In this document: positions 17,412 through 27,613 of the stretch, piece by piece
Numbering within the stretch: position 1 is the first letter of the stretch
Layout: every line of letters begins with the position of its first letter
Source of the DNA: Arthrobacter sp. Leaf69
GTDB lineage: Bacteria; Actinomycetota; Actinomycetes; Actinomycetales; Micrococcaceae
Direction: 5' to 3'
NCBI RefSeq assembly: GCF_001422645.1
Contig: NZ_LMLR01000013.1
Location: 42,463-106,462 of the forward strand
DNA: 64,000 nucleotides
The notes under the pieces: generated by a model
What the model was told of the DNA's origin: nothing
Database searches by the model: none
Seen by the model: the letters and a program-made list of their open reading frames with translations, nothing else
Made by a program: the position numbers and the translations under genes

Positions 17412-17840
17412 GTGTTTCTCGGCACACATTCGCCGCGTCTGGACGAAAAAGGTCGAATCATCCTTCCCGCGAAGTTCCGTGAGGAGCTTGCCGGCGGGCT
17501 GGTTCTCACAAGGGGCCAGGAACGTTGCATCTACGTCTTCAGTGAGGCGGAATTCGGCCGGGTTCACGAGCAAATGCGGGAGGCTCCAATCTCCAACAAG
17601 CAGGCTCGCGACTACATCCGGGTTTTCCTCTCTGGAGCCTCCGACGAGGTACCTGACAAGCAGGGGCGCGTGACGATTCCGCCGGCGCTCCGGGAGTACG
17701 CAGGACTCGGCCGGGAACTCGCCGTTATCGGTGCAGGAACCCGGGCTGAGATCTGGGACGCCCAAGCCTGGAACGAATACCTCGCCGAAAAGGAAACGGC
17801 CTTCTCGGAGACCGACGATGCCATACCGGGGATTCTCTGA
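17412..17840 (+). CDS. mraZ: Transcriptional regulator MraZ
   Basis: A 142-residue DNA-binding protein with two tandem SpoVT/AbrB-like domains that assembles into a ring and represses the dcw operon. The start is GTG 17412, giving the family-standard N-terminus [15 protein letters not shown]. The second domain repeats the pattern as [19 protein letters not shown]. An in-frame GTG at 17361 would add 17 residues with no family match. It is the first gene after the repeat operator at 17315-17346. Confidence 0.95.
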   Translation: MFLGTHSPRLDEKGRIILPAKFREELAGGLVLTRGQERCIYVFSEAEFGRVHEQMREAPISNKQARDYIRVFLSGASDEVPDKQGRVTIPPALREYAGLGRELAVIGAGTRAEIWDAQAWNEYLAEKETAFSETDDAIPGIL

Positions 17841-18031
17841 AGCCCCACAGGAACCACGCAGCACCGCACGATTCTTGACCGAGATCTCCAGCCGCCCATC
17901 CCGCGGATCTTCCTGGCTCACTTCCCCGGAGCCAGGCGGACGCAGGATAGGCGCGGATGGGGATCTGGATCAAGAAGCGGCGGACACCGACCGCACTCCC
18001 AGACGCAGCCGAACCACGAAAGGACGCAGGC

Positions 18032-19030
18032 ATGACGGACCCTGACCAGGCGAAGCCTACGTCCGAACGGCATGTGCCGGTCCTCAAGGACCGGTGCATC
18101 AATTTGTTGGCACCCGGGTTCGAGGCGGCCCGCAGCCGTGGGGAGACTCCCGTGGTCATCGACGCCACCTTGGGCATGGGCGGCCACTCCGAGGCCATGC
18201 TCCAGCGCTTCCCGGACCTGCACCTGATTGGCATCGACCGCGACGAGGAAGCCCTGGCGCTGGCGGGGGAGAGGCTGAAACCCTTCGCCAGCCGGATTGA
18301 CCTCGTGCACGCCGTGTACGACGAGATCCCCGAGGTCCTGGCTGATCTCGGTTTCGCGGAGGTCCACGGGGTCCTGATGGACCTCGGCGTCTCCTCACTC
18401 CAGCTGGACGAGCGGGAACGCGGCTTCGCGTATTCCTTCGACGCCCCGCTGGACATGCGCATGGACACGAGCCGCGGCCAAACGGCCGCCGACGTCGTCA
18501 ACAACTACTCCGAAGAGGACCTGGTCCGGATCATCCGGAAATGGGGCGAAGAGAAGTTCGCCGGCCGCATCGCCAACCGGATCGTCGCCGCCCGGGCCGA
18601 GAAGCCATTCGCCACCACGGGGGAGCTGGTCGAACAGATCCGCGGCGTTGTCCCCGCCGGCGCCGCAAAATCCGGCGGGCACCCCGCCAAACGCACCTTC
18701 CAGGCGCTCCGCATTGAGGTCAACGAGGAACTCGACGTCCTGGAACGCGCCGTTCCGGCAGCCATCGACGCGATCGCCGTCGGCGGCCGCGTCGTGGTCA
18801 TGTCCTACCACTCGCTGGAAGACAAGATCGTCAAGGGCTTCTTCCAGGCGGGCTCAAAATCCTCCGCGCCCCTCGGGTTCCCCGTAGAGCTCGAAGAGCA
18901 CAAAGCAGAACTGAAAACCCTGACGAAGGGCACCGAGGTGCCCACCGCCGCCGAAATCGCCGAGAACCCGCGCGCCGCGTCCGCCAGGCTCCGCGCCGTG
19001 GAACGCATCAAAGCCAGGAGGGCCGCATGA
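18032..19030 (+). CDS. rsmH: 16S rRNA (cytosine1402-N4)-methyltransferase
   Basis: It methylates C1402 of 16S rRNA using S-adenosylmethionine. [15 protein letters not shown] opens the protein; the SAM motif [14 protein letters not shown] (about 45-58), [10 protein letters not shown] and the C-terminal [12 protein letters not shown] are all diagnostic. ATG 18032 has AAAGGA upstream and gives 332 residues; the longer frame from 17957 is unlikely. A 191 bp spacer separates it from mraZ. It overlaps ftsL by 4 bases. Confidence 0.95.
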   Translation: MTDPDQAKPTSERHVPVLKDRCINLLAPGFEAARSRGETPVVIDATLGMGGHSEAMLQRFPDLHLIGIDRDEEALALAGERLKPFASRIDLVHAVYDEIPEVLADLGFAEVHGVLMDLGVSSLQLDERERGFAYSFDAPLDMRMDTSRGQTAADVVNNYSEEDLVRIIRKWGEEKFAGRIANRIVAARAEKPFATTGELVEQIRGVVPAGAAKSGGHPAKRTFQALRIEVNEELDVLERAVPAAIDAIAVGGRVVVMSYHSLEDKIVKGFFQAGSKSSAPLGFPVELEEHKAELKTLTKGTEVPTAAEIAENPRAASARLRAVERIKARRAA

Positions 19031-19707
19031 GCACCGCAGCTGTCAGCAGATTCCCCGTTGCCACAGGCGCGACGGCCCGCGCCCTTCCCGGGCCCACCCC
19101 TGGCACCGGCCCGTCCCGGAAGGCGCGGACTCCGCTTTCGCTGGTCCGTTCCGCTCCGCGGAAACGCCGGGCCCCGTTCGTTGTGCTCTGCTTCGGCCTC
19201 CTCGCGGTGGCCCTGATGGCCGTGCTGGTCCTGAACATCTCCGTCTCCACCGCCCAGTACCAGCTGGTACAGCTCCGGGGCGAGCAGTCCACCCTGACGA
19301 AGCAGAACCAGGACCTCACCCAGCAGGTGCAGAACTTTGGCGCCCCGCAGAACCTGGCGGCCAAAGCCGCCGAACTGGGTATGGTCACCTCCACCGCCAA
19401 AGGCCAGATTGACCTCTCCACGCTGACCGTTACGGGCAAGGCCAAGCCCGCGGTCAAGGGAGACGCCGCCGGAGCCGTCATCGCCGCGCCGGCCGTCGCC
19501 GGGCAGCTCAGTGTCGTTCCGCCGGCCACCGTCAACGAGCCGCTCGCGAACCGCAAACCCGCCGAGGCAGATTCAAACTCTGCACCCGCCGCCGCCGCGC
19601 CCGCCGCCGCTAAGCCCAAGCCGGCCGCGCCCAAACCTGCCGCCCCGGCCGTCGAACTCCACGGTGGCACCGTTCCCGCCCCCGCACAGAAGGTGCCGGG
19701 ACAGTAA
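19027..19707 (+). CDS. ftsL: Cell division protein FtsL-like
   Basis: A bitopic membrane protein of the divisome. It has a basic cytoplasmic N-terminus of about 48 residues, one helix (about 49-71, [20 protein letters not shown]), a coiled coil (about 72-108, [19 protein letters not shown]), then a conserved AAELGMV segment. The last ~90 residues are an Ala/Pro/Lys-rich, probably disordered tail ([20 protein letters not shown]), unusual in length. FtsL sequences diverge widely, so the call rests on topology and position between rsmH and ftsI. Confidence 0.82.
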   Translation: MSTAAVSRFPVATGATARALPGPTPGTGPSRKARTPLSLVRSAPRKRRAPFVVLCFGLLAVALMAVLVLNISVSTAQYQLVQLRGEQSTLTKQNQDLTQQVQNFGAPQNLAAKAAELGMVTSTAKGQIDLSTLTVTGKAKPAVKGDAAGAVIAAPAVAGQLSVVPPATVNEPLANRKPAEADSNSAPAAAAPAAAKPKPAAPKPAAPAVELHGGTVPAPAQKVPGQ

Positions 19708-19749
19708 GCAGGACGGACCACCAGCCAAGGCAAGCAGCAAGGAAACATC

Positions 19750-21546
19750 GTGGCGCAGAACACCGGCAAGGCACGCAAGGCGAAAGCGCCGAGCGCGACC
19801 CGGCGGCTGCGGTTGGGCCTCGGCGTTATGCTGACGCTCCTGCTCGTCGTCGGCGGGAAGCTCTTTCTCGTCCAGGGCCTCGACGTCGGGGGCATGGCCG
19901 AGGCCGCCCTCCAGAACAGGCTCACACCGGTTGAACTTCCGGCTGAGCGCGGCAGCATCCTGGACGCCAACGGCACGGTCCTGGCCAGCAGCGTCATTCG
20001 CTACAACGTCGTCGTGGACCAGCGGGTCAACACCAAAACCGAAACGTTCCGCCGGTTTGACGAAAGAACAGAGGAACTCGTCCAGGTTTCCCGTGACCAG
20101 GGCATCTCCGACCTGGCCGCGCTGCTGGGTATGGACGCGTCCGCGCTCAAGGACGCCCTGACCGGCGCGAAGCCCTACTACATCGTGGCCAAAGACGTGA
20201 AGCCTGACATCGAGGACCGCATCTCCAAACTGCAGATCCCGGGCATCGTCACGGTGGGCACCAGCAAGCGGGTGTACCCCAACGGCTCGGTGGCCGGCGG
20301 GATCGTCGGCTTCCTGCAGGACGGGACCACCGGCCAGGCCGGCCTCGAGCAGACCCAGGACGAAATCCTCAAGGGCACCCCCGGAAAACGGCTCTTCGAA
20401 ATCGGCGCCGACGGACTCCGTATCCCGGTCGGCGTGGACCAGCTCACGCCAGCCGTGAACGGCAAGGACATCAAGCTCACCCTGAACTCGGACCTGCAGT
20501 ACTTCGCCCAGCAGGCCATCCAGAGCCAGCGGGACAAACTCAGCGCCGAGTGGGGGGTCGTGATTGTCCAGGACATCAAGACCGGCGACATCATCGCCAT
20601 GGCGGACACCAACTCCCCGGACCCCAACGATCCGGGCAAAGTCGACGCGCAGGACCGCGGCGTCCGTGCCGTGACCGCCGCCTATGAGCCCGGCTCGGTG
20701 GAGAAAATGATCACGGCCGCAGCCCTGATCGAGGAGGGCAAGTCGAGCCCGCTGGACACGTTCACCATCCCGCCGTCGTACACCGTGGACGGGCAGACAT
20801 TCAACGACGCCTTCTCCCACGGCACCGAGGACCGGACCCTGGCCGGCATCCTGGGCTGGTCGATGAACACCGGTACGGTGATGGCCGGCCAGCGGCTCAG
20901 CAAGGAGCAACGCTATAACTGGCTGAAGAAGTTCGGCATCGGGGAGGCGCCGGACATCGGCCTGCCCGCCGAGGCCAAGGGCATCCTGACGCCGCACGAT
21001 CAATGGGACGGCCGCCAGGAGTACACCGTACTGTTCGGCCAGGGCGTCTCGCAGTCCACGCTCCAGACGGTCCGGGCTTTTCAAAGCGTCGCCAACGACG
21101 GCGTAATGCTCCAGCCGCGGCTGATCGACAGCTACATCACCCCCGACGGCGTCGAGGAGAAGGTGCCCGCGCAGGCGCCCCGGCAAATCGTGTCCGCGGC
21201 CACTGCCAAGCAGGTGCGGGACATCCTCGAGAGCGCCGTCACGGAGGGCCAGATCAAGGAAGCAGGGCTGGACGGCTACCGGGTCGGGGCGAAGACCGGC
21301 ACCTCGCAATCGCCCTGCGACGACGGGACGGCCGGGTTCTGCGGCTTCACGGCGTCGATGGTGGGGATGGCGCCGATGGACGATCCGCGGTTTATTGTTG
21401 AAGTGGTCCTGCAACGGCCCAAAGGCGATATCTACGGAATCTCGAACGGGCCGGTCTTCCGGTCCGTGATGAGCCAGGCGCTGCGGACGTACAACGTCCC
21501 GCCGTCCAAAGGCCAGCCCGTCAGGCTGCCGCAGTACGCCAAGTAG
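19750..21546 (+). CDS. ftsI: Septal peptidoglycan transpeptidase FtsI (class B PBP)
   Basis: A 598-residue class B penicillin-binding protein that cross-links septal peptidoglycan with FtsW. It has an N-terminal membrane helix (about 22-42), a pedestal domain with ERGSILDANG, and a transpeptidase domain with nucleophile Ser316 in SVEK, SMN (about 372-374) and KTGT (about 516). There are no C-terminal PASTA repeats. It starts at GTG 19750, 42 bases after ftsL. The antisense frame here is a GC-rich shadow. Confidence 0.94.
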   Translation: MAQNTGKARKAKAPSATRRLRLGLGVMLTLLLVVGGKLFLVQGLDVGGMAEAALQNRLTPVELPAERGSILDANGTVLASSVIRYNVVVDQRVNTKTETFRRFDERTEELVQVSRDQGISDLAALLGMDASALKDALTGAKPYYIVAKDVKPDIEDRISKLQIPGIVTVGTSKRVYPNGSVAGGIVGFLQDGTTGQAGLEQTQDEILKGTPGKRLFEIGADGLRIPVGVDQLTPAVNGKDIKLTLNSDLQYFAQQAIQSQRDKLSAEWGVVIVQDIKTGDIIAMADTNSPDPNDPGKVDAQDRGVRAVTAAYEPGSVEKMITAAALIEEGKSSPLDTFTIPPSYTVDGQTFNDAFSHGTEDRTLAGILGWSMNTGTVMAGQRLSKEQRYNWLKKFGIGEAPDIGLPAEAKGILTPHDQWDGRQEYTVLFGQGVSQSTLQTVRAFQSVANDGVMLQPRLIDSYITPDGVEEKVPAQAPRQIVSAATAKQVRDILESAVTEGQIKEAGLDGYRVGAKTGTSQSPCDDGTAGFCGFTASMVGMAPMDDPRFIVEVVLQRPKGDIYGISNGPVFRSVMSQALRTYNVPPSKGQPVRLPQYAK

Positions 21547-21667
21547 CACCCGCGCGAGAACCAGCACCAGCCCGTCCACGAACCTGTTCCGGGAAAATGA
21601 GCCTGCGGGCCGGAGTACTCCTCCATGCGCAGCGCCAGATCCACCAGCACCACCAACGGAGATGCAC

Positions 21668-23335
21668 GTGTCAGATCAGAATGCCCCCGGCGCTTCCGCC
21701 GCGCCGTCCGGCCCCGGGTCCACCCCGGGGTTCCGGCCAACTGCGGTTGCCGCAGTGCAGCTGGCATCCATCGGCGAGGCGATCGGCGTCGTGGTCCCAG
21801 GGGCTTCCGGCTCCGTCCCGGTTACCGGGATTTCCCTGAACTCCCGCGCCGTGCAGCCCGGCGACCTCTACGTCGCCCTGCCCGGCGCGAGCCGGCACGG
21901 GGCCGATTTCGTCTCCCAGGCGGTGGAGGCCGGTGCGGCCGCCGTGCTGACGGACGACGCCGGCGCACGCCTGCTGGCGTTCTCACACGACATCGCCGTC
22001 CCGGTGCTGCTGGCCGAGGAGCCCCGCAGCCTCGTGGGCGGCCTGTCGGCCCTGATCTACCGGAGCCGGCCGGAGGACGCCCCGGCACCGGCCCTCTACG
22101 GTGTGACAGGCACCAACGGGAAAACCACCACCACGTACTTCATCAACGCCCTCCTGCAGGCCCTCGGGCAGAAGACGGGACTGATCGGCACCATCGAGAT
22201 CCTGGCCGGCGGTGCGCCGATTCCGAGCCTCCTCACCACGCCCGAGTCCACCGATGTCCATGCCCTGCTGGCCCTCATGCGCGAACGCGGCCTTGACGCG
22301 GCCTCGATGGAGGTCTCCTCGCACGCGATCTCCTTCCGGCGCGTGGACGGTGTCGTGTTCGACGTCGCCGGCTTCACCAACCTGACGCAGGACCACCTCG
22401 ACCTGCACGGCAGCATGGATGAGTACTTCCAGACCAAAGCGCAGCTCTTCACACCAGGGCGGGCCAGCAAGGCAGTGGTGACCGTGGACGACGACTGGGG
22501 CGCCCAGCTGGCCGGTGCCGCAGCCATCCCGGTCACCACGCTGTCCACACACGCGGCCGCGGGAGCGTTGGTGGCGACGGGGGAGCCGGCAGCAGCGGAC
22601 TGGACCGTCAGCCGGCAGGCCCCGCACGGACTCGGCACCGACTTCACCCTCCGCCACCGCGACGGCACGGAACTGCGGGTCCACACCGGGCTGCCCGGGA
22701 GCTTCAACGTGGCCAACGCCGCGCTGGCAACGGTGATGGTGCTCGCGGGCGGCCACGACGCGGCCGCCGTCCAGGCGGCCCTCGACGCCGCCGACCCCTT
22801 CACGGTCGCCGTCCCGGGCCGCATGCAACTCGTCTCCACCGCCCCCGCCGCGGTGGTGGATTTCGCCCACAACCCGGATGCCCTGGCCCGGGCACTTGAC
22901 GCTGTCCGGTCCCCGGAACCTGGGTCCCGCGTGATCGTCGTCTTTGGTGCCACCGGCCAACGCGACCAGGGCAAGCGTCCCGCCATGGGTGCCATCGCCG
23001 CCCGCCGCGCGGACACCGTGATCATCAGCGACGACGACCCGCACGACGAGGACGCCGCGGCGATCCGCGCCGACGTCATGGCGGGCGCGGTCGAAGCGAA
23101 GGAACGTGAGGGCCTGGACTGCAGCATCATCGAAGTTTTCCCCCGCGATGCCGCCATCCGGAAAGCCGTGGAACTCGCGGGCCCGGCGGACACCATCCTT
23201 GTCGCGGGACGCGGCCACGAAGTGTGGCAGGAGGTCAAGGGCGTCAACCTCGCCCTTGACGACAGGGTGGAGCTCCGCTCCGCCTTGACAGCTCGGGGAT
23301 TCACCGTTCTCGAAGACCAGCGGATAGAGTCCTAA
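21668..23335 (+). CDS. murE: UDP-MurNAc-L-Ala-D-Glu:L-lysine ligase (MurE)
   Basis: A cytoplasmic ATP-dependent ligase adding the third residue of the peptidoglycan stem peptide. It has the P-loop [10 protein letters not shown] (about 147-156), TTPEST, the NLTQDHLDLHG block and FAHNPDAL. The substrate loop reads DDDPHDED (about 453-460) where meso-diaminopimelate enzymes have DNPR. Loss of that Arg fits L-lysine addition, the known Micrococcaceae chemotype. I chose GTG 21668, with GGAG six bases upstream, over ATG 21662. It has 555 residues. Confidence 0.92.
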   Translation: MSDQNAPGASAAPSGPGSTPGFRPTAVAAVQLASIGEAIGVVVPGASGSVPVTGISLNSRAVQPGDLYVALPGASRHGADFVSQAVEAGAAAVLTDDAGARLLAFSHDIAVPVLLAEEPRSLVGGLSALIYRSRPEDAPAPALYGVTGTNGKTTTTYFINALLQALGQKTGLIGTIEILAGGAPIPSLLTTPESTDVHALLALMRERGLDAASMEVSSHAISFRRVDGVVFDVAGFTNLTQDHLDLHGSMDEYFQTKAQLFTPGRASKAVVTVDDDWGAQLAGAAAIPVTTLSTHAAAGALVATGEPAAADWTVSRQAPHGLGTDFTLRHRDGTELRVHTGLPGSFNVANAALATVMVLAGGHDAAAVQAALDAADPFTVAVPGRMQLVSTAPAAVVDFAHNPDALARALDAVRSPEPGSRVIVVFGATGQRDQGKRPAMGAIAARRADTVIISDDDPHDEDAAAIRADVMAGAVEAKEREGLDCSIIEVFPRDAAIRKAVELAGPADTILVAGRGHEVWQEVKGVNLALDDRVELRSALTARGFTVLEDQRIES

Positions 23336-23341
23336 ACCGAC

Positions 23342-24922
23342 ATGATTGCATTTACCGCGGCGGAAATCGCCGACATAACCAACGGCCGCCTGGCCGCCGA
23401 GCCGGGGATCACCCCCGGCTCCGTGGTGACCGATTCCCGGGAAGCGGCCTCGGGCTCCCTCTACGTGGCCAAACCGGGGGAGACGGCCGACGGCCACGAC
23501 TTCGTTGCCGCCGCCTTCGAACGCGGCGCCGTGCTGGCGCTGGTGGAACACGACGTCGCCAACGACGCCGGGGTCAACTACCCCGCCGTCGTGGTCCAGG
23601 ATTCGGTCCTCGCGATGGGCGCCCTTGCGGCGGAGGCCGTCCGGCGGATCCGCGCCAGCCGCGCCGCCGCCGGCGCGACGCTGACCGTCATCGGGATCAC
23701 CGGATCCGCCGGCAAAACCACCACCAAGGACCTGCTGGCGGGAATTCTCGCCGCCGAAGGAACCACCATTGCCCCGCAGGGCTCCTATAACGGCGAAGTC
23801 GGCGTTCCGCTCACGGTCTTCAAAGCCGGCGTCGACACCCGTTATCTCGTGATCGAGATGGGCGCCACGGGGGTAGGCCACATCAGCTACCTTGCGGACA
23901 TGGTCCGCCCCGACATCGGCGTGGTTCTTGGCGTCGGTACCGCCCACGCCGGGGAATTCGGCGGCGTCGAGAACATTGCCCTCGCGAAGGGCGAACTCGT
24001 CGAAGCCCTGCCATCCACCGGAACCGCCATCCTCAACCTGGACGATGCGCGGGTGGCCGCCATGGCCAAACGAACCCGGGCCACGGTCCTTGGCTACACC
24101 GCGCAGGCCGCCCGCGGAGGCGGATCAGACGCAGCCGGTGGGGGAGCAGTCGGTTCAGAATCAGCCGGTGCTGACCTGGTCCGCGCGGAAGGAGTCGGGC
24201 TGAATGCCGGCGGCAACCCCGAATTCGAACTTTTCCTGCCCGGCGACACCGCCGGGCACCACGTCTCAGCCAAACTGATCGGGGCGCACCACATCGCCAA
24301 CCTGCTGGCCGCAGCGGCAGCCGCCCATGCCGCCGGCGTTCCGGCCGCACGGATCGCCGCCTCGCTCAGCGCGCAGACCGCCGCCAGCCGCTGGCGGATG
24401 GAACGCACCGAGCGGGCCGACGGCGTCACCGTCATCAACGATGCGTACAACGCCAACCCGGAGTCCATGCGCGCGGCCTTGCGCACGCTTGCGGACCTGG
24501 GAAGGGGCCGCCGGACCTGGGCCGTGCTGGGCGCCATGCTCGAGCTGGGCCCCGACTCCATCCGCGAACACATGGCGGTGGGAACGCAGGTGGTCCGGCT
24601 CAATATCTCCCGGCTCGTCGTCGTGGGACGCGAGGCCCGTTCGCTCTACGTCTCCGCCGTCAACGAGGGGTCCTGGGGCGACGAATGCGTCTTCGCCGAG
24701 ACGCCGGAGGTGGCCTACAACCTGTTGCAGGCGGAGCTGGAGCCCGGCGACCTGGTGCTGTTCAAGTCTTCCAACAGCATCGGGCTGCGTCATCTGGGCG
24801 ATCGGATAGCATTACCCCCACAGGCCCCCGGGACCGCTGCGGGTTCCGCTGAAGGGCAGGCTGCCGAAAAAGCTGCCGGAGACACCGCCGGAACCGCCAC
24901 TGAAGGGAGTGCGCTGCTGTGA
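23342..24922 (+). CDS. murF: UDP-MurNAc-tripeptide:D-alanyl-D-alanine ligase (MurF)
   Basis: It adds D-Ala-D-Ala to complete the pentapeptide precursor. It has [15 protein letters not shown] at the N-terminus, the P-loop [10 protein letters not shown] (about 121-131), [10 protein letters not shown], and [17 protein letters not shown], all MurF signatures. The 526 residues are longer than E. coli MurF (452). Two Ala/Gly-rich insertions account for this: one near residue 255-275 ([17 protein letters not shown]) and a low-complexity C-terminal tail after about 490. It starts 7 bases after murE and overlaps mraY by 4. Confidence 0.95.
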   Translation: MIAFTAAEIADITNGRLAAEPGITPGSVVTDSREAASGSLYVAKPGETADGHDFVAAAFERGAVLALVEHDVANDAGVNYPAVVVQDSVLAMGALAAEAVRRIRASRAAAGATLTVIGITGSAGKTTTKDLLAGILAAEGTTIAPQGSYNGEVGVPLTVFKAGVDTRYLVIEMGATGVGHISYLADMVRPDIGVVLGVGTAHAGEFGGVENIALAKGELVEALPSTGTAILNLDDARVAAMAKRTRATVLGYTAQAARGGGSDAAGGGAVGSESAGADLVRAEGVGLNAGGNPEFELFLPGDTAGHHVSAKLIGAHHIANLLAAAAAAHAAGVPAARIAASLSAQTAASRWRMERTERADGVTVINDAYNANPESMRAALRTLADLGRGRRTWAVLGAMLELGPDSIREHMAVGTQVVRLNISRLVVVGREARSLYVSAVNEGSWGDECVFAETPEVAYNLLQAELEPGDLVLFKSSNSIGLRHLGDRIALPPQAPGTAAGSAEGQAAEKAAGDTAGTATEGSALL

Positions 24923-26028
24923 TTGCACTGCTGATGGGGGCCGGGCTGGCCTTGCTGTTTGCCTTCCTGGGCACGCCGCTGTTTATCCGCTTCCTGGTCC
25001 GGAAGAGCTACGGGCAATTCATCCGGGATGACGGACCCACCACACACCACACCAAACGCGGCACCCCCACCATGGGAGGGACGGTGGTGGTCCTGGCAGT
25101 GCTAGCGAGCTACGGCATCACCCACCTCGTGATGTGGATGATCAACCCGGCCTCGCCGGGCCCGTCCGCTTCGGCCCTGCTGCTGCTGTTCCTGATGGTC
25201 GGCATGGGGCTGGTGGGCTTCCTGGATGACTTCATCAAGATCTCCAAGCAGCGCAGCCTCGGCCTGAACGCCAAGGCCAAACTGATCCTGCAGGCCGCCG
25301 TGGGCATCATCTTCGCGATCCTCGCGCTCTATTTCCCGGACGAGAACGGTGTGACGCCCGCGTCGTACCAGATCTCCCTGGTCCGGGACATCCCGTGGCT
25401 GAACCTGGCCTTCGCGGGCACCCTCCTGGGCACCATCCTCTTCGTGCTCTGGTCCAACCTCATCATCACCGCCGCCACCAACGGCGTGAACCTGACGGAC
25501 GGACTCGACGGCCTGGCCGCCGGTGCCTCCATCATGGTCTTCGGCGCCTACACGCTGATGGGCATCTGGCAGAGCAACCAGTCCTGCGGTTCGCCGCGGC
25601 AGGCCGGCTCGGGCTGCTACATCGTCCGGGACCCGCTGGACCTGGCCCTGCTCGCCGCCATCCTCAGCGCGGCGCTGGTCGGCTTCCTGTGGTGGAACAC
25701 CTCCCCGGCGAAAATCTTCATGGGCGACACCGGATCACTGGCCATTGGCGGCGCCGTCGCTGGCTTCGCGATCCTCTCCCGGACCGAACTGCTGCTCGCC
25801 TTCATCGGCGGACTCTTCGTCCTGATCACGCTGTCGGTCATCATCCAGGTGGGCTACTTCAAAATCACCAAGGGCAAACGGTTCTTCAAGATGGCCCCGC
25901 TCCAGCACCACTTTGAGCTCAAAGGCTGGGCGGAGGTCACAGTGGTGGTCCGGTTCTGGATCCTGTGCGGACTCTTTGTCGCCGCCGGGCTGGGCATTTT
26001 CTACGCCGAATGGGTGGTACTCCTGTGA
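24919..26028 (+). CDS. mraY: Phospho-MurNAc-pentapeptide transferase (MraY)
   Basis: An integral membrane enzyme that transfers phospho-MurNAc-pentapeptide to undecaprenyl phosphate to make lipid I. About ten membrane helices are visible in 369 residues. Signature blocks include [26 protein letters not shown] (catalytic Asp pair), [23 protein letters not shown] and the C-terminal [12 protein letters not shown] histidine region. GTG 24919 overlaps the murF stop (GTGA), and its own stop overlaps murD the same way. Confidence 0.96.
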   Translation: MIALLMGAGLALLFAFLGTPLFIRFLVRKSYGQFIRDDGPTTHHTKRGTPTMGGTVVVLAVLASYGITHLVMWMINPASPGPSASALLLLFLMVGMGLVGFLDDFIKISKQRSLGLNAKAKLILQAAVGIIFAILALYFPDENGVTPASYQISLVRDIPWLNLAFAGTLLGTILFVLWSNLIITAATNGVNLTDGLDGLAAGASIMVFGAYTLMGIWQSNQSCGSPRQAGSGCYIVRDPLDLALLAAILSAALVGFLWWNTSPAKIFMGDTGSLAIGGAVAGFAILSRTELLLAFIGGLFVLITLSVIIQVGYFKITKGKRFFKMAPLQHHFELKGWAEVTVVVRFWILCGLFVAAGLGIFYAEWVVLL

Positions 26029-27611
26029 CCAGTCCGATTCCCGCGCCCCTCACCACATCACCCCGGCTTGAGAACCTGGTCACCTGGGACTCCGACTGGG
26101 CCGGGCTGCGGGTGGTTGTCACCGGCATCGGGATCTCCGGCTTCGCCGCCGCCGACACGCTGATCGAACTTGGCGCCCGCGTGGTGGTTGTGGACGCTGC
26201 CACGGGACCGAAAGCCCAGGCCCAGGCGGACACCCTGCGGATCGTCGGGGCCGCCGACGTCCTGCTGGGCGAGGACGCCGTGAACACCATCCCCAAAATC
26301 GACGGTGACAAGCCGGACCTGATTGTCACCTCCCCGGGCTGGCGCCCGGACCAGGCCCTGCTCGCGGCGGCAGCCCGGGCCCACATCCCGGTCTGGGGCG
26401 ACGTCGAACTCGCGTGGCGGGTCCGGGAACGCAAGGGACGCAAGACCGCGGACTGGCTCACCATCACCGGCACCAACGGAAAGACCACAACCGTGGGGCT
26501 GACCGAATCGATGCTGCAGGCCGCAGGACTCAAAGCCATCGCCGTCGGCAACGTCGGCACACCCATCCTGGACGCCCTGCGCGACCCGGTGGACTACGAC
26601 GTCTTCGCCGTCGAGCTCTCCAGCTTCCAGCTGCACTGGAGCCATTCCGTCTCCCCGGTGGCAAGCGTCTGCCTCAACGTCGCCGAGGACCATGTGGACT
26701 GGCACGGATCCTATGCGTCGTACCTGGCGGACAAGGCGAAGGTCTACGAAAACACCCAAAAGGCGTGCATCTACAACGCCGAGCAGATCGAAACCGAACG
26801 CATGGTGGAAGACGCCGACGTCGTCGAGGGCTGCCGGGCGGTGGCCTTCACCACCGTCACGCCGGCCGTCAGCATGCTCGGCGTCGTCGAGGGCCTCCTG
26901 GTGGACCGCGCCTTCATCGCCGAGCGCAAGGACAGCGCCGCCGAGCTGGCGTCCGTAGCGGACCTCGGCGCCGTCGCGCCACGCCACATGGTGGCCAATG
27001 CCCTGGCAGCGGCGGCCCTGGTCCGGGCCTACGGCGTGGAGCCGTCCGCCGTCCGCAAGGGCCTGCTGAACTACCTGCCGGGGGACCACCGCATCCAGCT
27101 CGTCGCCCGGCACGAGGGCGTCCTCTGGGTCAATGACTCCAAAGCCACCAACCCGCATGCAGCCGCGGCATCCCTCTCCGCGTTCGAAAACGTCGTGTGG
27201 ATAGCGGGCGGGCTGTCCAAAGGCGTGAACTACGAGGCGCTGGTCCAGGAGCACGCCCGCCGGCTCAAGGCTGTGGTCCTGATCGGGGCGGACTCCAGCG
27301 ATCTGCGCTCCGCGCTGCAGCGACACGCGCCGGATGTCCCCGTGATCGGCGAGGCGAAGGGCGAAACTGAAGACGTGCAGACTGCCGGTACGGCCGACGC
27401 CCAAGCAGGACCATCACCGATTTTCGGTGAGACTGTGATGGCCCGGGCCGTTGCTGCGGCGGCGCAGCTTGCCGCCTCCGGGGACACTGTGCTCCTGGCC
27501 CCGGCGGCTGCATCCATGGACCAGTTCTCTTCCTACGCTCACCGTGGCGACGCCTTCATCGAAGCTGTCCGCGAGCTCGTGGAAGGGCAGGCTCAGACCA
27601 GCGAGGAGTAA
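26025..27611 (+). CDS. murD: UDP-MurNAc-L-alanine:D-glutamate ligase (MurD)
   Basis: It adds D-glutamate, the second stem-peptide residue. It has a Rossmann-like N-terminal [14 protein letters not shown], the P-loop [13 protein letters not shown] (about 147-159), [21 protein letters not shown] and the C-terminal [12 protein letters not shown] placed the start at GTG 26025, overlapping the mraY stop by 4 bases, giving 528 residues; the frame extends to 25965 inside mraY but that part does not match the family. A Glu/Thr/Ala-rich insertion of about 25 residues lies near residue 445-470. Confidence 0.95.
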   Translation: MTSPIPAPLTTSPRLENLVTWDSDWAGLRVVVTGIGISGFAAADTLIELGARVVVVDAATGPKAQAQADTLRIVGAADVLLGEDAVNTIPKIDGDKPDLIVTSPGWRPDQALLAAAARAHIPVWGDVELAWRVRERKGRKTADWLTITGTNGKTTTVGLTESMLQAAGLKAIAVGNVGTPILDALRDPVDYDVFAVELSSFQLHWSHSVSPVASVCLNVAEDHVDWHGSYASYLADKAKVYENTQKACIYNAEQIETERMVEDADVVEGCRAVAFTTVTPAVSMLGVVEGLLVDRAFIAERKDSAAELASVADLGAVAPRHMVANALAAAALVRAYGVEPSAVRKGLLNYLPGDHRIQLVARHEGVLWVNDSKATNPHAAAASLSAFENVVWIAGGLSKGVNYEALVQEHARRLKAVVLIGADSSDLRSALQRHAPDVPVIGEAKGETEDVQTAGTADAQAGPSPIFGETVMARAVAAAAQLAASGDTVLLAPAAASMDQFSSYAHRGDAFIEAVRELVEGQAQTSEE

Positions 27612-27613
27612 CT

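Noticed and set aside
19573..21579. Open frame of 668 codons antisense to ftsI
   Set aside because: GC-rich third positions of ftsI keep the opposite strand open. The peptide has no recognisable family, and ftsI is unmistakable.
21983..23947. Open frame of 654 codons antisense to murE and murF
   Set aside because: It runs through the murE-murF junction on the opposite strand without family similarity.
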